Of a stretch of 64,000 bases of DNA, positions 49,835 through 59,445 are shown piece by piece. The notes below the pieces were generated by a model. That model made no database searches and was not told the DNA's origin. It saw only the letters and a list, made by a program, of their open reading frames with translations. Position 1 is the stretch's first letter; each line of letters starts with the position of its first letter. The position numbers and the translations under genes were made by a program. The stretch covers positions 16,741 to 80,740 of the forward strand of contig MEQX01000069.1 of NCBI GenBank assembly GCA_001770415.1, read 5' to 3'. Source of the DNA: Betaproteobacteria bacterium RIFCSPLOWO2_02_FULL_63_19. GTDB taxonomy: Bacteria > Pseudomonadota > Gammaproteobacteria > Burkholderiales > SG8-39.

Positions 49835-51493
49835 CTAGCCCGCTCCGGGAATGACCGGGACCAGCAGATGCGAGTCATACCGCCCGCCGCCGCGCACGAT
49901 ATGCCGGCCGGTGTTGCGCAACGGACCGTGCGCGATCATCGGGCCCTTAGGGGTCAGCTTGTAGAAATCCCGTCCCTGGATCACTGCGCGCAGGCTCTCG
50001 CCCTTGTGGAACAGCGTGCTCGAGACCAGGATCTCGATGTCGATCGGTACGAACTCGCCGGGGTTCAGGCGCAGCTCGCGCTGGTGCAGCAGCCACGGCT
50101 GGTAGTCGGTGGAGCGCACCGGATCGAGCTCGCGGTGAGACACGCGCAGCCAGCCCAGCGCGACGGGACCGTCGTCGTAGACGGCAAAGAACGCGAACGG
50201 CACCTGCTCGCCGGCGGCATCCAGCTTGTGGATCGCGACGAAAAGGTCCATGTCGTCCCCCTCGCTGGTGGCCACCCACAGCCGCAGTTTCATGTGGCCG
50301 GTCAGCTCGGTTTCCTCGGCGAAACGGTGGTCGAACATCGCCCGGCCTTCGCGCGGGTCGTATTCCACGTCCGCTGGAGAGCTCGTCGCCGACGCGACGA
50401 GGGTGCATTCGGCGCAGTCGAGAAACAGCTTCGTATAGCGCGTGCGCGCAAGCGGAAACTCGTCTTCTGCGCGCATCGTGCCGACATAATGGCGTTCGCG
50501 CACCTCGATGTTGACCGTTGGCCAGTCGAGCACTTCGTTCCGCGTTTCCTTGAGGAAGTGGTCGAAGAACGCCCGTTGTTTTTCGACCATGTCCGGCCGA
50601 AGAAAGTACTCCCACTTGTTGCGGCCGTGCACTTCGAGCCACTTCTGTTTCGAAGACATCTGCTTGAAGCCCTCGACGGTACCTCGCGTGTGCAGGCCCT
50701 GGTCTCCCCAGCTGGCGACGACGTAGGCGGGCACCTCGATCAACGGGAGATCGGGCGCCTTGCTCTTCCAGTAGGCGTCGAAGAACGGATGCAGGTCTAT
50801 CATGGCCATCACGTCCTCGACTTCGGTGCTGGAGTAGAGGGAACGCTCCAGCCAGGTCGGCATGAACAGATTTTCCGGAATGCCGCCGTGCTTGGCGCGC
50901 TCCCGGTAGGAATCGCTGTATCCCTCCCACGGATTGATCGCAGCAAGATGGGGCGGACGCAATGCTGCGACCTGCCACTGCATGATGGCGAGGTACGAGA
51001 CCCCCGAGCATCCGACTTTGCCGTTGCTCCACGGCTGCACGGCGACCCACTCGATCAGGTCGTAGTAGTCCTTCGCTTCGTCGGCCGACCAGAACGTCGC
51101 CTTGCCTTCGGAATACCATGTACCCCGCGGATCGACGTTGATGATCGCATAGCCGTGCCGCGTCCAGTACAGCGGATCAGGGGCTTCGAAGGCCGCATGG
51201 CGCGACACCCACTCGGGCCTGACGCCGCCGTTGTCGTGGAAACGCGCATAGGTGCCACGCGGGGAATGTTTTCCATAGGGGCCCCACGCGATCAAAGTGG
51301 GCAATCCCCCAGTCTTGTCGTCGGGCCGGAAGATATCCACGAAGATGCGGACGCCGTCGCGCATCGGCACGGCCACGTCGCGCTCGATGCTCATCCCGTC
51401 TTCGCGGCTGACGCGGTATCCGCGCTCGGCATTCGCCAGCTTCCCCGGCGGCTTGCCGGGGCGGAAAATGTACTCGAAGGTCTCCTTCGACAT
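49835..51493 (-). CDS. CocE/NonD-family hydrolase (X-Pro dipeptidyl-peptidase S15-like)
   Basis: VPMRDGVRIFVDIFRPDDK, YAIINVDPRGTWYSEGKATFW, NGKVGCSGVSYLAIMQWQVA; RBS GGGAGG. Confidence 0.9.
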   Translation of the reverse strand: MSKETFEYIFRPGKPPGKLANAERGYRVSREDGMSIERDVAVPMRDGVRIFVDIFRPDDKTGGLPTLIAWGPYGKHSPRGTYARFHDNGGVRPEWVSRHAAFEAPDPLYWTRHGYAIINVDPRGTWYSEGKATFWSADEAKDYYDLIEWVAVQPWSNGKVGCSGVSYLAIMQWQVAALRPPHLAAINPWEGYSDSYRERAKHGGIPENLFMPTWLERSLYSSTEVEDVMAMIDLHPFFDAYWKSKAPDLPLIEVPAYVVASWGDQGLHTRGTVEGFKQMSSKQKWLEVHGRNKWEYFLRPDMVEKQRAFFDHFLKETRNEVLDWPTVNIEVRERHYVGTMRAEDEFPLARTRYTKLFLDCAECTLVASATSSPADVEYDPREGRAMFDHRFAEETELTGHMKLRLWVATSEGDDMDLFVAIHKLDAAGEQVPFAFFAVYDDGPVALGWLRVSHRELDPVRSTDYQPWLLHQRELRLNPGEFVPIDIEILVSSTLFHKGESLRAVIQGRDFYKLTPKGPMIAHGPLRNTGRHIVRGGGRYDSHLLVPVIPGAG

Positions 51494-51578
51494 GCTTTTC
51501 CTCCCCACCGTGCTGCGGCTCGCGAACTGAACCGGCCACCGCGAGCGCGCTCATGTTTTCCGGCACATCCGGTGCCGG

Positions 51579-52544
51579 GTGCACTGCATCTTATGCTATT
51601 TTCGAATGCCAATGCACCCGCTCGAAGGAGGCAGCGAAGCGGGTGATGGGCAGGCATCGGAGTCGAGGGATAGGGACATGCTCGTCGATATCGTGAGCGT
51701 GCAGACGCGGGACGGGATCACGCTGCACGGCAGTCACCGGGGCGCGCGCACCGGCGTGGTGTCGGCGCTGCCGATCGACGTGCTGGTGATGCACCACGGA
51801 GTCGCCGGCAACTTCTATGGCAGCGACCTGTTCGACGACCTGAGCGATCTGGTCGTGGCTGACGGCTGCGCGGTGATCCGGGCGAACAATCGTGGGCACG
51901 ATCTGGCAAGCTGGGCCGTCGATGCCGTCGGGCGTACGCGCAGCGGTGCCGCATACGAGATCATGGCCGATTCGCTTCACGATTGGGATGCGTGGATCGG
52001 GTTTGCGGCAGATCTGGGGTACGAGCGCATCGGCGTGCTCGGCCACAGCCTGGGCGCGACAAAGACGATCTGTTATTTCGGCAACCGCGGTGACGAGAGG
52101 GTGCGGCTGGCGGTCGCGCTTTCGCCGCCCCGGCTGTCGTACAGCGCGTTCCTGCGTTCTCCTGATGGAGCCGAATTCAGCAGGTACGTGGAGACGGCGC
52201 GCAAGCGGATCGAAACCGGAGATCGCAACGCGCTGATCGACGCGGCGCTGCCGATGCCGTTCCTGGGGTCCGCGGCGACGTATTACGATAAGTACGGACC
52301 CGAGGAGCGCGTCAACATGCTGAAGCACCTGCCCAACGTGAAGCTGCCGTTGCTTGCGATGCATGGAACGACGGAGGCCGCCACGGAACTGGCGATGCGC
52401 GGCGTGCCGGAGGAACTGATGCGGCTGGCCGACGAGATTCCCAACTTCCACTACGCGGTCGTGCCCGAAGCCGATCACTTCTATACCGGGCTGCGTCCGA
52501 AGGCGTGGAGCATCGTCCGCGACTGGCTGATGAGCCAGTCGTAG
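51579..52544 (+). CDS. Alpha/beta hydrolase
   Basis: DVLVMHHGVAGNFYG...GVLGHSLGATKTICYF...ADHFYTG. True start may be 51610 or 51678. Confidence 0.85.
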   Translation: MHCILCYFRMPMHPLEGGSEAGDGQASESRDRDMLVDIVSVQTRDGITLHGSHRGARTGVVSALPIDVLVMHHGVAGNFYGSDLFDDLSDLVVADGCAVIRANNRGHDLASWAVDAVGRTRSGAAYEIMADSLHDWDAWIGFAADLGYERIGVLGHSLGATKTICYFGNRGDERVRLAVALSPPRLSYSAFLRSPDGAEFSRYVETARKRIETGDRNALIDAALPMPFLGSAATYYDKYGPEERVNMLKHLPNVKLPLLAMHGTTEAATELAMRGVPEELMRLADEIPNFHYAVVPEADHFYTGLRPKAWSIVRDWLMSQS

Positions 52545-52566
52545 GCGACCGCACTTGGACGGTACC

Positions 52567-53177
52567 TCAACCCGCGCCTGCTTTAGCTGCGACTCGTGGA
52601 CCCGCACCTGTCCGTTCTCGCCGAGCGCAGCGTCACCGGTGTGCTCGATCCGATGAGCCGGCTCGCGGTCGGGACGGCTCTGGACGCCCGACAGTTCGTC
52701 TCCGATCCGTTCTTTCCTGACGCCTTCAAGAAGTACGTACTCAGAATCGACGTTCCGGTGAAATCCCGCCAGGAAAGCGTCATTGGCGTGCTCGGAGGAC
52801 GTTACGACATACAGGAGGCGCTGCAATCGCTGGCAAATACCGCTCGCTTCAACGCCAGCGGCTACGCCGTGGTGGTCTCGCACACCGGCCGGGCGGTCGC
52901 ACATCCCGACCCCAAGCGCGTCAACGACGACCTCTCCGGTGCGGTCAATGCCATGGTCCGCGGTCTGCGAGAAAGAGATACCATCAAGCAGGTGTTCGGC
53001 CAGTACGTCGCCGGCCACTACAAGCGGCCGGACCTGTTCAAGCTCATACTCGATATTCGCCAGCAAGCGCAATTCCGGCCCGCGGAGGATTCACTGAACG
53101 AGATTGCGAACGCAGGTCCCCTCGAGTTGCAGCCACCGGCGCCGGTGGCGAAGCGCATGAACTCCGCGTCCGAATAA
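52567..53177 (+). pseudogene. Chimeric remnant: collapsed Cache-cyclase fragment joined to nitrilase C-terminal tail
   Basis: VTGVLDPMSRLAVGTALDARQFVSDPFFPDAFKKYVLRIDVPVKSRQES...NDDLSG|AVNAMVRGLRERDTIKQVFGQYVAGHY|KRPDLFKLILDIRQQAQFRPAE...; in-frame TAG at 52584-52586. Confidence 0.85.
53008..53165 (+). repeat. Nitrilase-tail repeat, internal copy
   Basis: 158 bp matching 63843-64000 with about 8 mismatches by eye. Confidence 0.9.
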
Positions 53178-53269
53178 TGCGGACTTGATCGGCTCGGCCC
53201 TTCGCTTGTCGAGCATTCCGCCACGGTCAAGCGATTACCCGAAACGTAGCAGATTGAATCGGAAGCCAT

Positions 53270-54262
53270 ATGAACGAAATCGACCTGACGATATCGACGT
53301 GGGACTACGACCGTGTGCGCGCGCTGATCGACGGGCGCGTCCGGGTCGAAGGTTGCCGCCTGAACTACATTGCACTGAGCCCGGAGGAGTGTTTCCACCG
53401 CGGTCATTTTTTCAAGGAGTTCGAGGCCACGGAAATCGGTTGCAGCTTCTACCTCAACGCGATTTCGATCGGCGACCTTTCCTACCGCGCAATTCCGGTC
53501 TTCCTTTCACGTACCTTCCGGCATTCCGGAATTTATGTCCGGAGCGACAGCGGAATCAAGACGCCCGGGGATCTGAGAGGTCGCCGGGTTGGAGTACCCG
53601 AGTACCAGATGACGGCGGCGATCTGGATTCGCGGCATGCTCAAGGACCAGTTTGGCGTCGACTACGCCGACATCAACTGGGTCGAAGGCGGGCTCGAGGA
53701 ATGGGGCCGCAAGAGCAAGATCAAGCTGACGCTGCCGCCTGGATTCCCGCTGGAACAATCGCCGCAGGGCCGGTCGCTGAACCAAATGCTTGTGGCGGGC
53801 GATCTCGATGCCGTGATCGGCGCGCGAGCCCCGTCGTGCTTCATCGAAGGTGATCCGCGCGTGCGCCGCCTGTTCGATGACTTCAAGAGCGCTGAGAAGG
53901 AATATTTCGCGCAATCGGGGATATTCCCCATCATGCATTGCCTGGCCATCCGCGGTGACGTCGCCGACAGGCATCCCTGGCTCGCCACCAGCCTCTTGAA
54001 GGCATTCGAAGAAGCCAAACGCATAGCCGACCAAGACCTGGAAGAGGTGGCCGCGCTGAAAATCGGGCTACCGTGGCTGGCACAGGAACTGGCCGAGACC
54101 AAGGCGGTGATGGGCGAGAACTTCTGGTCCTACGGCGTGCCGGACAACCGGAAAACGCTGGACGCGATGGTCCGCTACGCGTACGAGCAGGGCGTCGCGG
54201 CGCGCCCGCTCAAGATGGAAGAGGTGTTCATCGCTTCGACCGTGAACACCGCGAAGATCTGA
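53270..54262 (+). CDS. 4,5-dihydroxyphthalate decarboxylase-like / substrate-binding-fold protein
   Basis: LTISTWDYDRVRALIDGRVRVEGCRLNYIALSPEECFHRGHFFKEFEATEIGCSFYL; GRRVGVPEYQMTAAIWIRGML. Confidence 0.8.
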   Translation: MNEIDLTISTWDYDRVRALIDGRVRVEGCRLNYIALSPEECFHRGHFFKEFEATEIGCSFYLNAISIGDLSYRAIPVFLSRTFRHSGIYVRSDSGIKTPGDLRGRRVGVPEYQMTAAIWIRGMLKDQFGVDYADINWVEGGLEEWGRKSKIKLTLPPGFPLEQSPQGRSLNQMLVAGDLDAVIGARAPSCFIEGDPRVRRLFDDFKSAEKEYFAQSGIFPIMHCLAIRGDVADRHPWLATSLLKAFEEAKRIADQDLEEVAALKIGLPWLAQELAETKAVMGENFWSYGVPDNRKTLDAMVRYAYEQGVAARPLKMEEVFIASTVNTAKI

Positions 54263-54653
54263 CGGGCGGCGCTCCGCTTACTCCGCCGCCGCCGCTACCG
54301 GTCTTCGCCCGCGGCTTCGATCGTCTGCACAGGGTGCGGCTCCTGTCTGCTTCGAAGCAGATTTTCTGTTGAGCCTACTGGTACTTGCCAGACGCCAAGT
54401 TTTCCGCGACGGGCACACATGGCATCGTCGTTGCCCTGCGTGACCGGTGTCGAGCGGCTCGCCCCACAGAAACGAGCGGGCCGCACCTCCTGCGGCGCAT
54501 GCCGACAGGCCCTGGTCGGCACCGCTTGCTTACCGATGGTGTAGCCGGCAAATGATGGTCTTTAGCTTAGGCTCATCGGCCTTTCGACGGATCGCCGGAC
54601 ACTGACCTCAATTTCGGCGGTTGCCAATGCTGTCTAGCGGGTCCTAGCGGCCG

Positions 54654-56573
54654 TCATACGCGCGTCGAGATCGATCTTAGACGCATCAGTTTCGGCGAGA
54701 TCGCGACCGCAGTCGCGCCTAGACCTGCAGCGGGGAAGACGATTCCCGGAGCGATCAACAAGAGGCCACCGGCCAGGACAACCAGTCGCTGAAACGAATT
54801 GAGCGAGCCGAAAAGATATCCCTGTATTCCCGCTGCGACCAGAGCCGAACCGACAAAGGCCGTTCCGCCGGCCAGGGCAACTTGGCCTACAGAGCCGTTC
54901 ATCAACAGCCTGTCGTTGAAGACAAACGCGAACGGGATCAAATAGGCTGCAATGCCGATCCGCATTGCCTCCCAGCCAGTCTGCCACACCTTGCTGTTTG
55001 CGATGCTTGATGTGACGAAAACGGCGATGCAGGTCGGTGGCGTATAGAAAGACGCGAGCCCCCAATAAATGACGTAGAGATGCGCCGCCATTTCCGAGAC
55101 GCCCAGGCGCACTAATGCGGGTGCCATCAAGGTTGCGAGAGTCACGTACGCCGGCGTCGCGTCGAGCCCCATACCAACGACCAGACTGACGAGCCCGACG
55201 AACACTAGGGTCAGAAGCAAATTGCCGCCCGCAAGTTCGACGATGAAGCGAGAGACTTTTATTCCTACGCCAGAGAGTTCAAGCGCGCCGATCATGATTC
55301 CAACGGCCGCGGTAATCGACGCGACGGTGATCCAGCGATGAACTCCCTCGTCGAACGCCGATACGATTCTCCGCGGAGTCAACCAAAGCGAGGGGTCGCG
55401 CGAAACGAAGCTGGTTGCCACGACAAATCCGCACGCATAAATGCCGGCCATTCCGGGCGGATAAGAGCTGATGATCAGGAAATAGACCAGGGCAGCGACT
55501 GGAATCATGTAATACCAGCCGCGTCTGAATACCGGCCAGAAACGCGGCAGCTCGGCTTCTGCGAGCGCCTTTATCCCGGCTTTTTTCGCCTGCAGATGTA
55601 CCGAAACGAAGACGATCAGAAAATAGAGGAAGGCCGGAACGAGCGCAGCCGCGACCACCGCGGAATAGGAAACCTCGATCCACTCCGCCATAAGGAAGGC
55701 CATCGCGCCCATGACCGGCGGAAGGATGATCCCGCCGGTAGACGCGACCGCCTCGACCGCTGCAGCGAAGGCGGGTGTATAGCCGATCGACTTCATCATC
55801 GGAATCGTGAAGACGCCGGTGGTGGCGGCATTGCTGGAAGGCGACCCCGAAATCGAGCCGAACATGGCACTTGCCACAACCGCCGCCTTGGCGGGGCCTC
55901 CGCACAACCTTCCAGTGAGCGCCAGAGCCGTGTCCATGAACCAGCGGCTTGCGCCCGCGGCCTGCATCAGCGCGCCAAAGATGAGGAATACGATGATGAT
56001 ATTGGCGGCGATGCCGAGGGGAAGTCCGAATATGCCGGCGCTTCCGACGTAGGAACTGTAGAGCAGGCGATGGAGCGGATAGCCGCGGCCATACAAGAGC
56101 CCGGGCAGATATCTCTGGAAGATCGTAACTAAAACGAAAAAGAGAATAATGACCGGTAATGCCCATCCGGTCGTTCGCCGCACCGCCTCAAGCAGGGGAA
56201 TTACCAGCATCATCGACAGGACCATGCCGGCTGTATCCAGATAGCCGTACTCGGCATAGTTCAGAATGCTCTGATAGGAGAATATGACGAAACACGTGCT
56301 GACGAGAGTAAAACCCAGCAGGAGATAGTCGTACCAACGCACCCGTGGTGGCCGCCGTTCGTCGTTGGCGCCACCTACCTGCCGCGCTCGATGCGCCGGC
56401 AGCGTCAGAAAGATCAACGTCATCGCCGCGCTGAGGCTAACGGCGAGGTGAATCTCGTTCGGAACGAATACACCAAACCATGTCGGAAACTGGGCCACCA
56501 CCACGATGTGGTAACCCGCAATGAGCGTCGTCAGCCCGATCAGAAACGCTGGGCGCCGCACCGACTTACGCAA
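54654..56573 (-). CDS. TRAP transporter fused permease (2)
   Basis: FGSISGSPSSNAATTGVFTIPMMKSIGYTPAFAAAVEAVASTGGIILPPVMGAMAF; many TM helices. Confidence 0.93.
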   Translation of the reverse strand: MRKSVRRPAFLIGLTTLIAGYHIVVVAQFPTWFGVFVPNEIHLAVSLSAAMTLIFLTLPAHRARQVGGANDERRPPRVRWYDYLLLGFTLVSTCFVIFSYQSILNYAEYGYLDTAGMVLSMMLVIPLLEAVRRTTGWALPVIILFFVLVTIFQRYLPGLLYGRGYPLHRLLYSSYVGSAGIFGLPLGIAANIIIVFLIFGALMQAAGASRWFMDTALALTGRLCGGPAKAAVVASAMFGSISGSPSSNAATTGVFTIPMMKSIGYTPAFAAAVEAVASTGGIILPPVMGAMAFLMAEWIEVSYSAVVAAALVPAFLYFLIVFVSVHLQAKKAGIKALAEAELPRFWPVFRRGWYYMIPVAALVYFLIISSYPPGMAGIYACGFVVATSFVSRDPSLWLTPRRIVSAFDEGVHRWITVASITAAVGIMIGALELSGVGIKVSRFIVELAGGNLLLTLVFVGLVSLVVGMGLDATPAYVTLATLMAPALVRLGVSEMAAHLYVIYWGLASFYTPPTCIAVFVTSSIANSKVWQTGWEAMRIGIAAYLIPFAFVFNDRLLMNGSVGQVALAGGTAFVGSALVAAGIQGYLFGSLNSFQRLVVLAGGLLLIAPGIVFPAAGLGATAVAISPKLMRLRSISTRV

Positions 56574-56652
56574 GCCTCATCGGGTGCCCTGGCGCTGGCT
56601 TCGCAACAGCAGACGATTCGGGCCCATGCCCACCAAACGCACTATTGAACGC

Positions 56653-57648
56653 TTATCGCTTCATCAGTGCTTGCTGATTCGCTTCCAACGTCGACGTCCA
56701 CACGCCTTTCTCCTTGAAATACCGTATAGCACCGGGGTGGAACGGCAGCGACACGTGCTTTAGCGTGTTGTCCAAATTGTAATGACGTCCCAAGCGCTGA
56801 TAAGACATTAGTTCCTTGGTATTTTCGAGAACTGCTTTGACGACCTTGTAGACTGTCTCCTCGGATACCCCGGGCCGCGTCAGGAGGTACGTATTCATCG
56901 CAATCACATTGACGTCCTCGGACTGATTCATGAACGTCCCCTTCGGCAAGGTCTGGCCCCACATCACAGAGGGCAGCTGCTTGAGCATTTCATCCCGTTG
57001 CGCCGCAGGCAGATACAGAAAATCGATGATCCCGTCTTTCATCGGCTTTTGAATATTCGCGGCCCCGCGCCCAAAAGGCAGAAGCGCTGCGTCTACGCTG
57101 CCCGCCGCCAGCGCCTTGAGCGCCGCTCCCGTTTGTGTAGTGGCTACTTGGTTGACGCTGGACGGATTAACCTTGAATTGCTTCAGCATGACGCCCATGA
57201 TCATATGGACATCAGGAAGCGCCGGTCGCTTGGCAACAACCGTCCGGCCCGCAAGATCTTCAACACGCTTGATAGCAGCGCTTTTCCTGAGAAACAACCA
57301 GCGCAAGCTCGGGTGCCCCTGAGCGACGAGCTGAATGTCCACTGGCTTCTTGAAATTGACGATTCCTTTATACCCGTTGACCGCGGCGAATGAATTGGCG
57401 AGCGCGAACTCGATATTTCCGGCAGCCAGCCCCCTGACGTTGGCTCCTGAACCGCCTACCGCTTCGACCGTAATGTTGATTCCGGCGTGCTTCTGAATGA
57501 CCTCGGATGCCCCGACCGCCAACACGTAGATGCTGCTTCCAACGCTAGACGTACCGAAGCGGATCGCTTGCTGCCCGGCAGCAGGCAAGGCCATCGACAA
57601 AACGATTCCTGTCGACAGGGCAATGAATGTCTTGAAGAGTTTGCACAT
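56653..57648 (-). CDS. TAXI-family TRAP transporter solute-binding protein (2)
   Basis: Signal peptide; IRFGTSSVGSSIYVLAVGASEVIQKHAGINITVEAVGGSGANVRGLAAGNIEFALA; LPFHPGAIRYFKEKGVW; RBS GGAGG. Confidence 0.9.
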   Translation of the reverse strand: MCKLFKTFIALSTGIVLSMALPAAGQQAIRFGTSSVGSSIYVLAVGASEVIQKHAGINITVEAVGGSGANVRGLAAGNIEFALANSFAAVNGYKGIVNFKKPVDIQLVAQGHPSLRWLFLRKSAAIKRVEDLAGRTVVAKRPALPDVHMIMGVMLKQFKVNPSSVNQVATTQTGAALKALAAGSVDAALLPFGRGAANIQKPMKDGIIDFLYLPAAQRDEMLKQLPSVMWGQTLPKGTFMNQSEDVNVIAMNTYLLTRPGVSEETVYKVVKAVLENTKELMSYQRLGRHYNLDNTLKHVSLPFHPGAIRYFKEKGVWTSTLEANQQALMKR

Positions 57649-58069
57649 GTCAGGCCTCCGTTGGCTAGCTGTCTGGGATACCATGGCCATTCGCGGTCGT
57701 ACAGGCAGACTCACTCGACGTTCCGATGCTCATCGGCGCAACGCATTGGAACCGCAAGAGCCCTCCCCTGATCACCGACGCGCAAGCGGCGGAATACATT
57801 CGCTCAGACGACGAGCGCGGTGAACTTCGAACGTTTGGCCCTGATGGGCCGAATGAAAGTGACAAAAAAGTGTCTCATATCCGGGAACTGCTTACAAGCG
57901 ATGACAAACCCAAGCTTGCTCGTCGTAAGATCCTCGTTGATGCGCGTGGACTTTGCGAGGCTCGTGGGTGGCGAGTGTTGAATATGCATCTGCCAGATGT
58001 TCGTTCGAGTCTCCAGCCTTGCTGGACGATTGAATTGTCTCTTCACTTCAGCTAGAGGAGAAATACGCG

Positions 58070-59290
58070 ATGATTCGGCATAGGACCAGAAGGATGACCG
58101 AGCAGGAGTGGACGTTCGACAAGATAATTCAGGCGAACGGCATGGATATTTCTTTTCCGATGTCCGAAACCCTGTTGCGCACGGTGGGAATGGACTTATC
58201 GGCGGATATCAGGCGCCTTCGTTCGAGGATCAAGAAATACGTGGAGATTTCGCGCGAGATCGCCAAGCTGGCCGCCAAACGCGAAGCAATGGCGACTAAG
58301 GCCGAAGCCCAGGGACACGTTATTACTGCTCGCGACAACTATTTTGCGGCCGCTGTCTTGTATACGGGTGCGCAAGGGACGATCCATGATGACGATAACA
58401 TGGAAAACGCCGTCTACAGTGAGAAGAAGAACGAATGCTACGATAGGTATATCGAGCACGCCCCGCATCCGATAGAAAGAGTCGAAATCGCTTTCGACGA
58501 TCGGTATCTTCCGGGGCTTCTACACCTGCCAACGAGGGAATCCCGCGCATTTCCTTGTGTCGTGCATTTCGGCGGGATGGATGTGGTCAAGGAAATGTTG
58601 ACGTCGGCGTACGGCGATAAGTTCCTTGAACGAGGAATAGCAGTGATGTCCCTTGACGGTCCGGGCCAGAACGAAGCTCGAATCACCCGGAAGATCTGTT
58701 GCACCGCTGACAATTTTGTAACGGCCGGACGAGCCGCGATGGATTTCCTTCTCGATCGTCCGGAGATCGACAGCAACAGGATTGGGATAGCCGGGGTAAG
58801 CATGGGCTCTTTCTGGGTTCCCCAAATTGTGGCCCACGATCACCGGTATAAGGCAGCTGCGGCCTTCCACGTTTGCCATGAACCGGGTATGGCGACGCTT
58901 TTCACGCGAAGCTTCCCGGGATTCAAGGAGCGGTTCATGTGGATGGCGGGTTATGAAGATGAGACAGAATTCGACGAATTCGCTAAGTTGCTCACGCTCA
59001 AGGGACTCGGCCAGCGAATAAAATGTCCGATACTGATCGTTGCAGGGGAAGATGATCAATTGAGTCCGATCGCATATACGCATGAATTTTTCGGCGAGAT
59101 CGAGGCGCCCAAGACACTGGTTATCTATAAGGGCGAGGCGCACGGGATATCGGACAACCTGGATGAAAAGGCACTCATCGCCGATTGGATGATGAACAGG
59201 CTGGAAGGTGTTCCGATAAGGTCGGAACATATTCTTATGGATGGTGCGACCGGCCGCGAACTCCCGACCGGACCGAACACCAACGATTGA
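58070..59290 (+). CDS. Alpha/beta hydrolase (FrsA/DUF1100-like esterase)
   Basis: FPCVVHFGGMDVVKEM...GPGQNEAR...IGIAGVSMGSFWVPQIVAHD...CPILIVAGEDDQLSPIAYTHEFF. Confidence 0.87.
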   Translation: MIRHRTRRMTEQEWTFDKIIQANGMDISFPMSETLLRTVGMDLSADIRRLRSRIKKYVEISREIAKLAAKREAMATKAEAQGHVITARDNYFAAAVLYTGAQGTIHDDDNMENAVYSEKKNECYDRYIEHAPHPIERVEIAFDDRYLPGLLHLPTRESRAFPCVVHFGGMDVVKEMLTSAYGDKFLERGIAVMSLDGPGQNEARITRKICCTADNFVTAGRAAMDFLLDRPEIDSNRIGIAGVSMGSFWVPQIVAHDHRYKAAAAFHVCHEPGMATLFTRSFPGFKERFMWMAGYEDETEFDEFAKLLTLKGLGQRIKCPILIVAGEDDQLSPIAYTHEFFGEIEAPKTLVIYKGEAHGISDNLDEKALIADWMMNRLEGVPIRSEHILMDGATGRELPTGPNTND

Positions 59291-59445
59291 AATATCCCGA
59301 CTGCCGCTGACGGCATCGCCCGGTTCCCAAGCGCTCGCGCACTCGGGCTTAGGTTGATTTCGCATCCCGGGGGCGTCCCCGCGCGGGAGCGCTCAGACGG
59401 AAATTATTGGTAAAAATTTCCATCTGCGCGGTTCGTCGCGCTGTG

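Noticed and set aside
49823-51646. 607-aa plus-strand ORF
   Set aside because: Shadow of the CocE/NonD hydrolase on the minus strand.
51591-53072. 493-aa minus-strand ORF and similar 62702..63907 ORF (both begin MRLLANIE.ELE.VRP)
   Set aside because: They look related, but only because they are antisense to the duplicated nitrilase tail.
57726-58055. 109-aa ORF between TAXI-2 and the alpha/beta hydrolase
   Set aside because: No domain or convincing RBS; probably intergenic or regulatory region.
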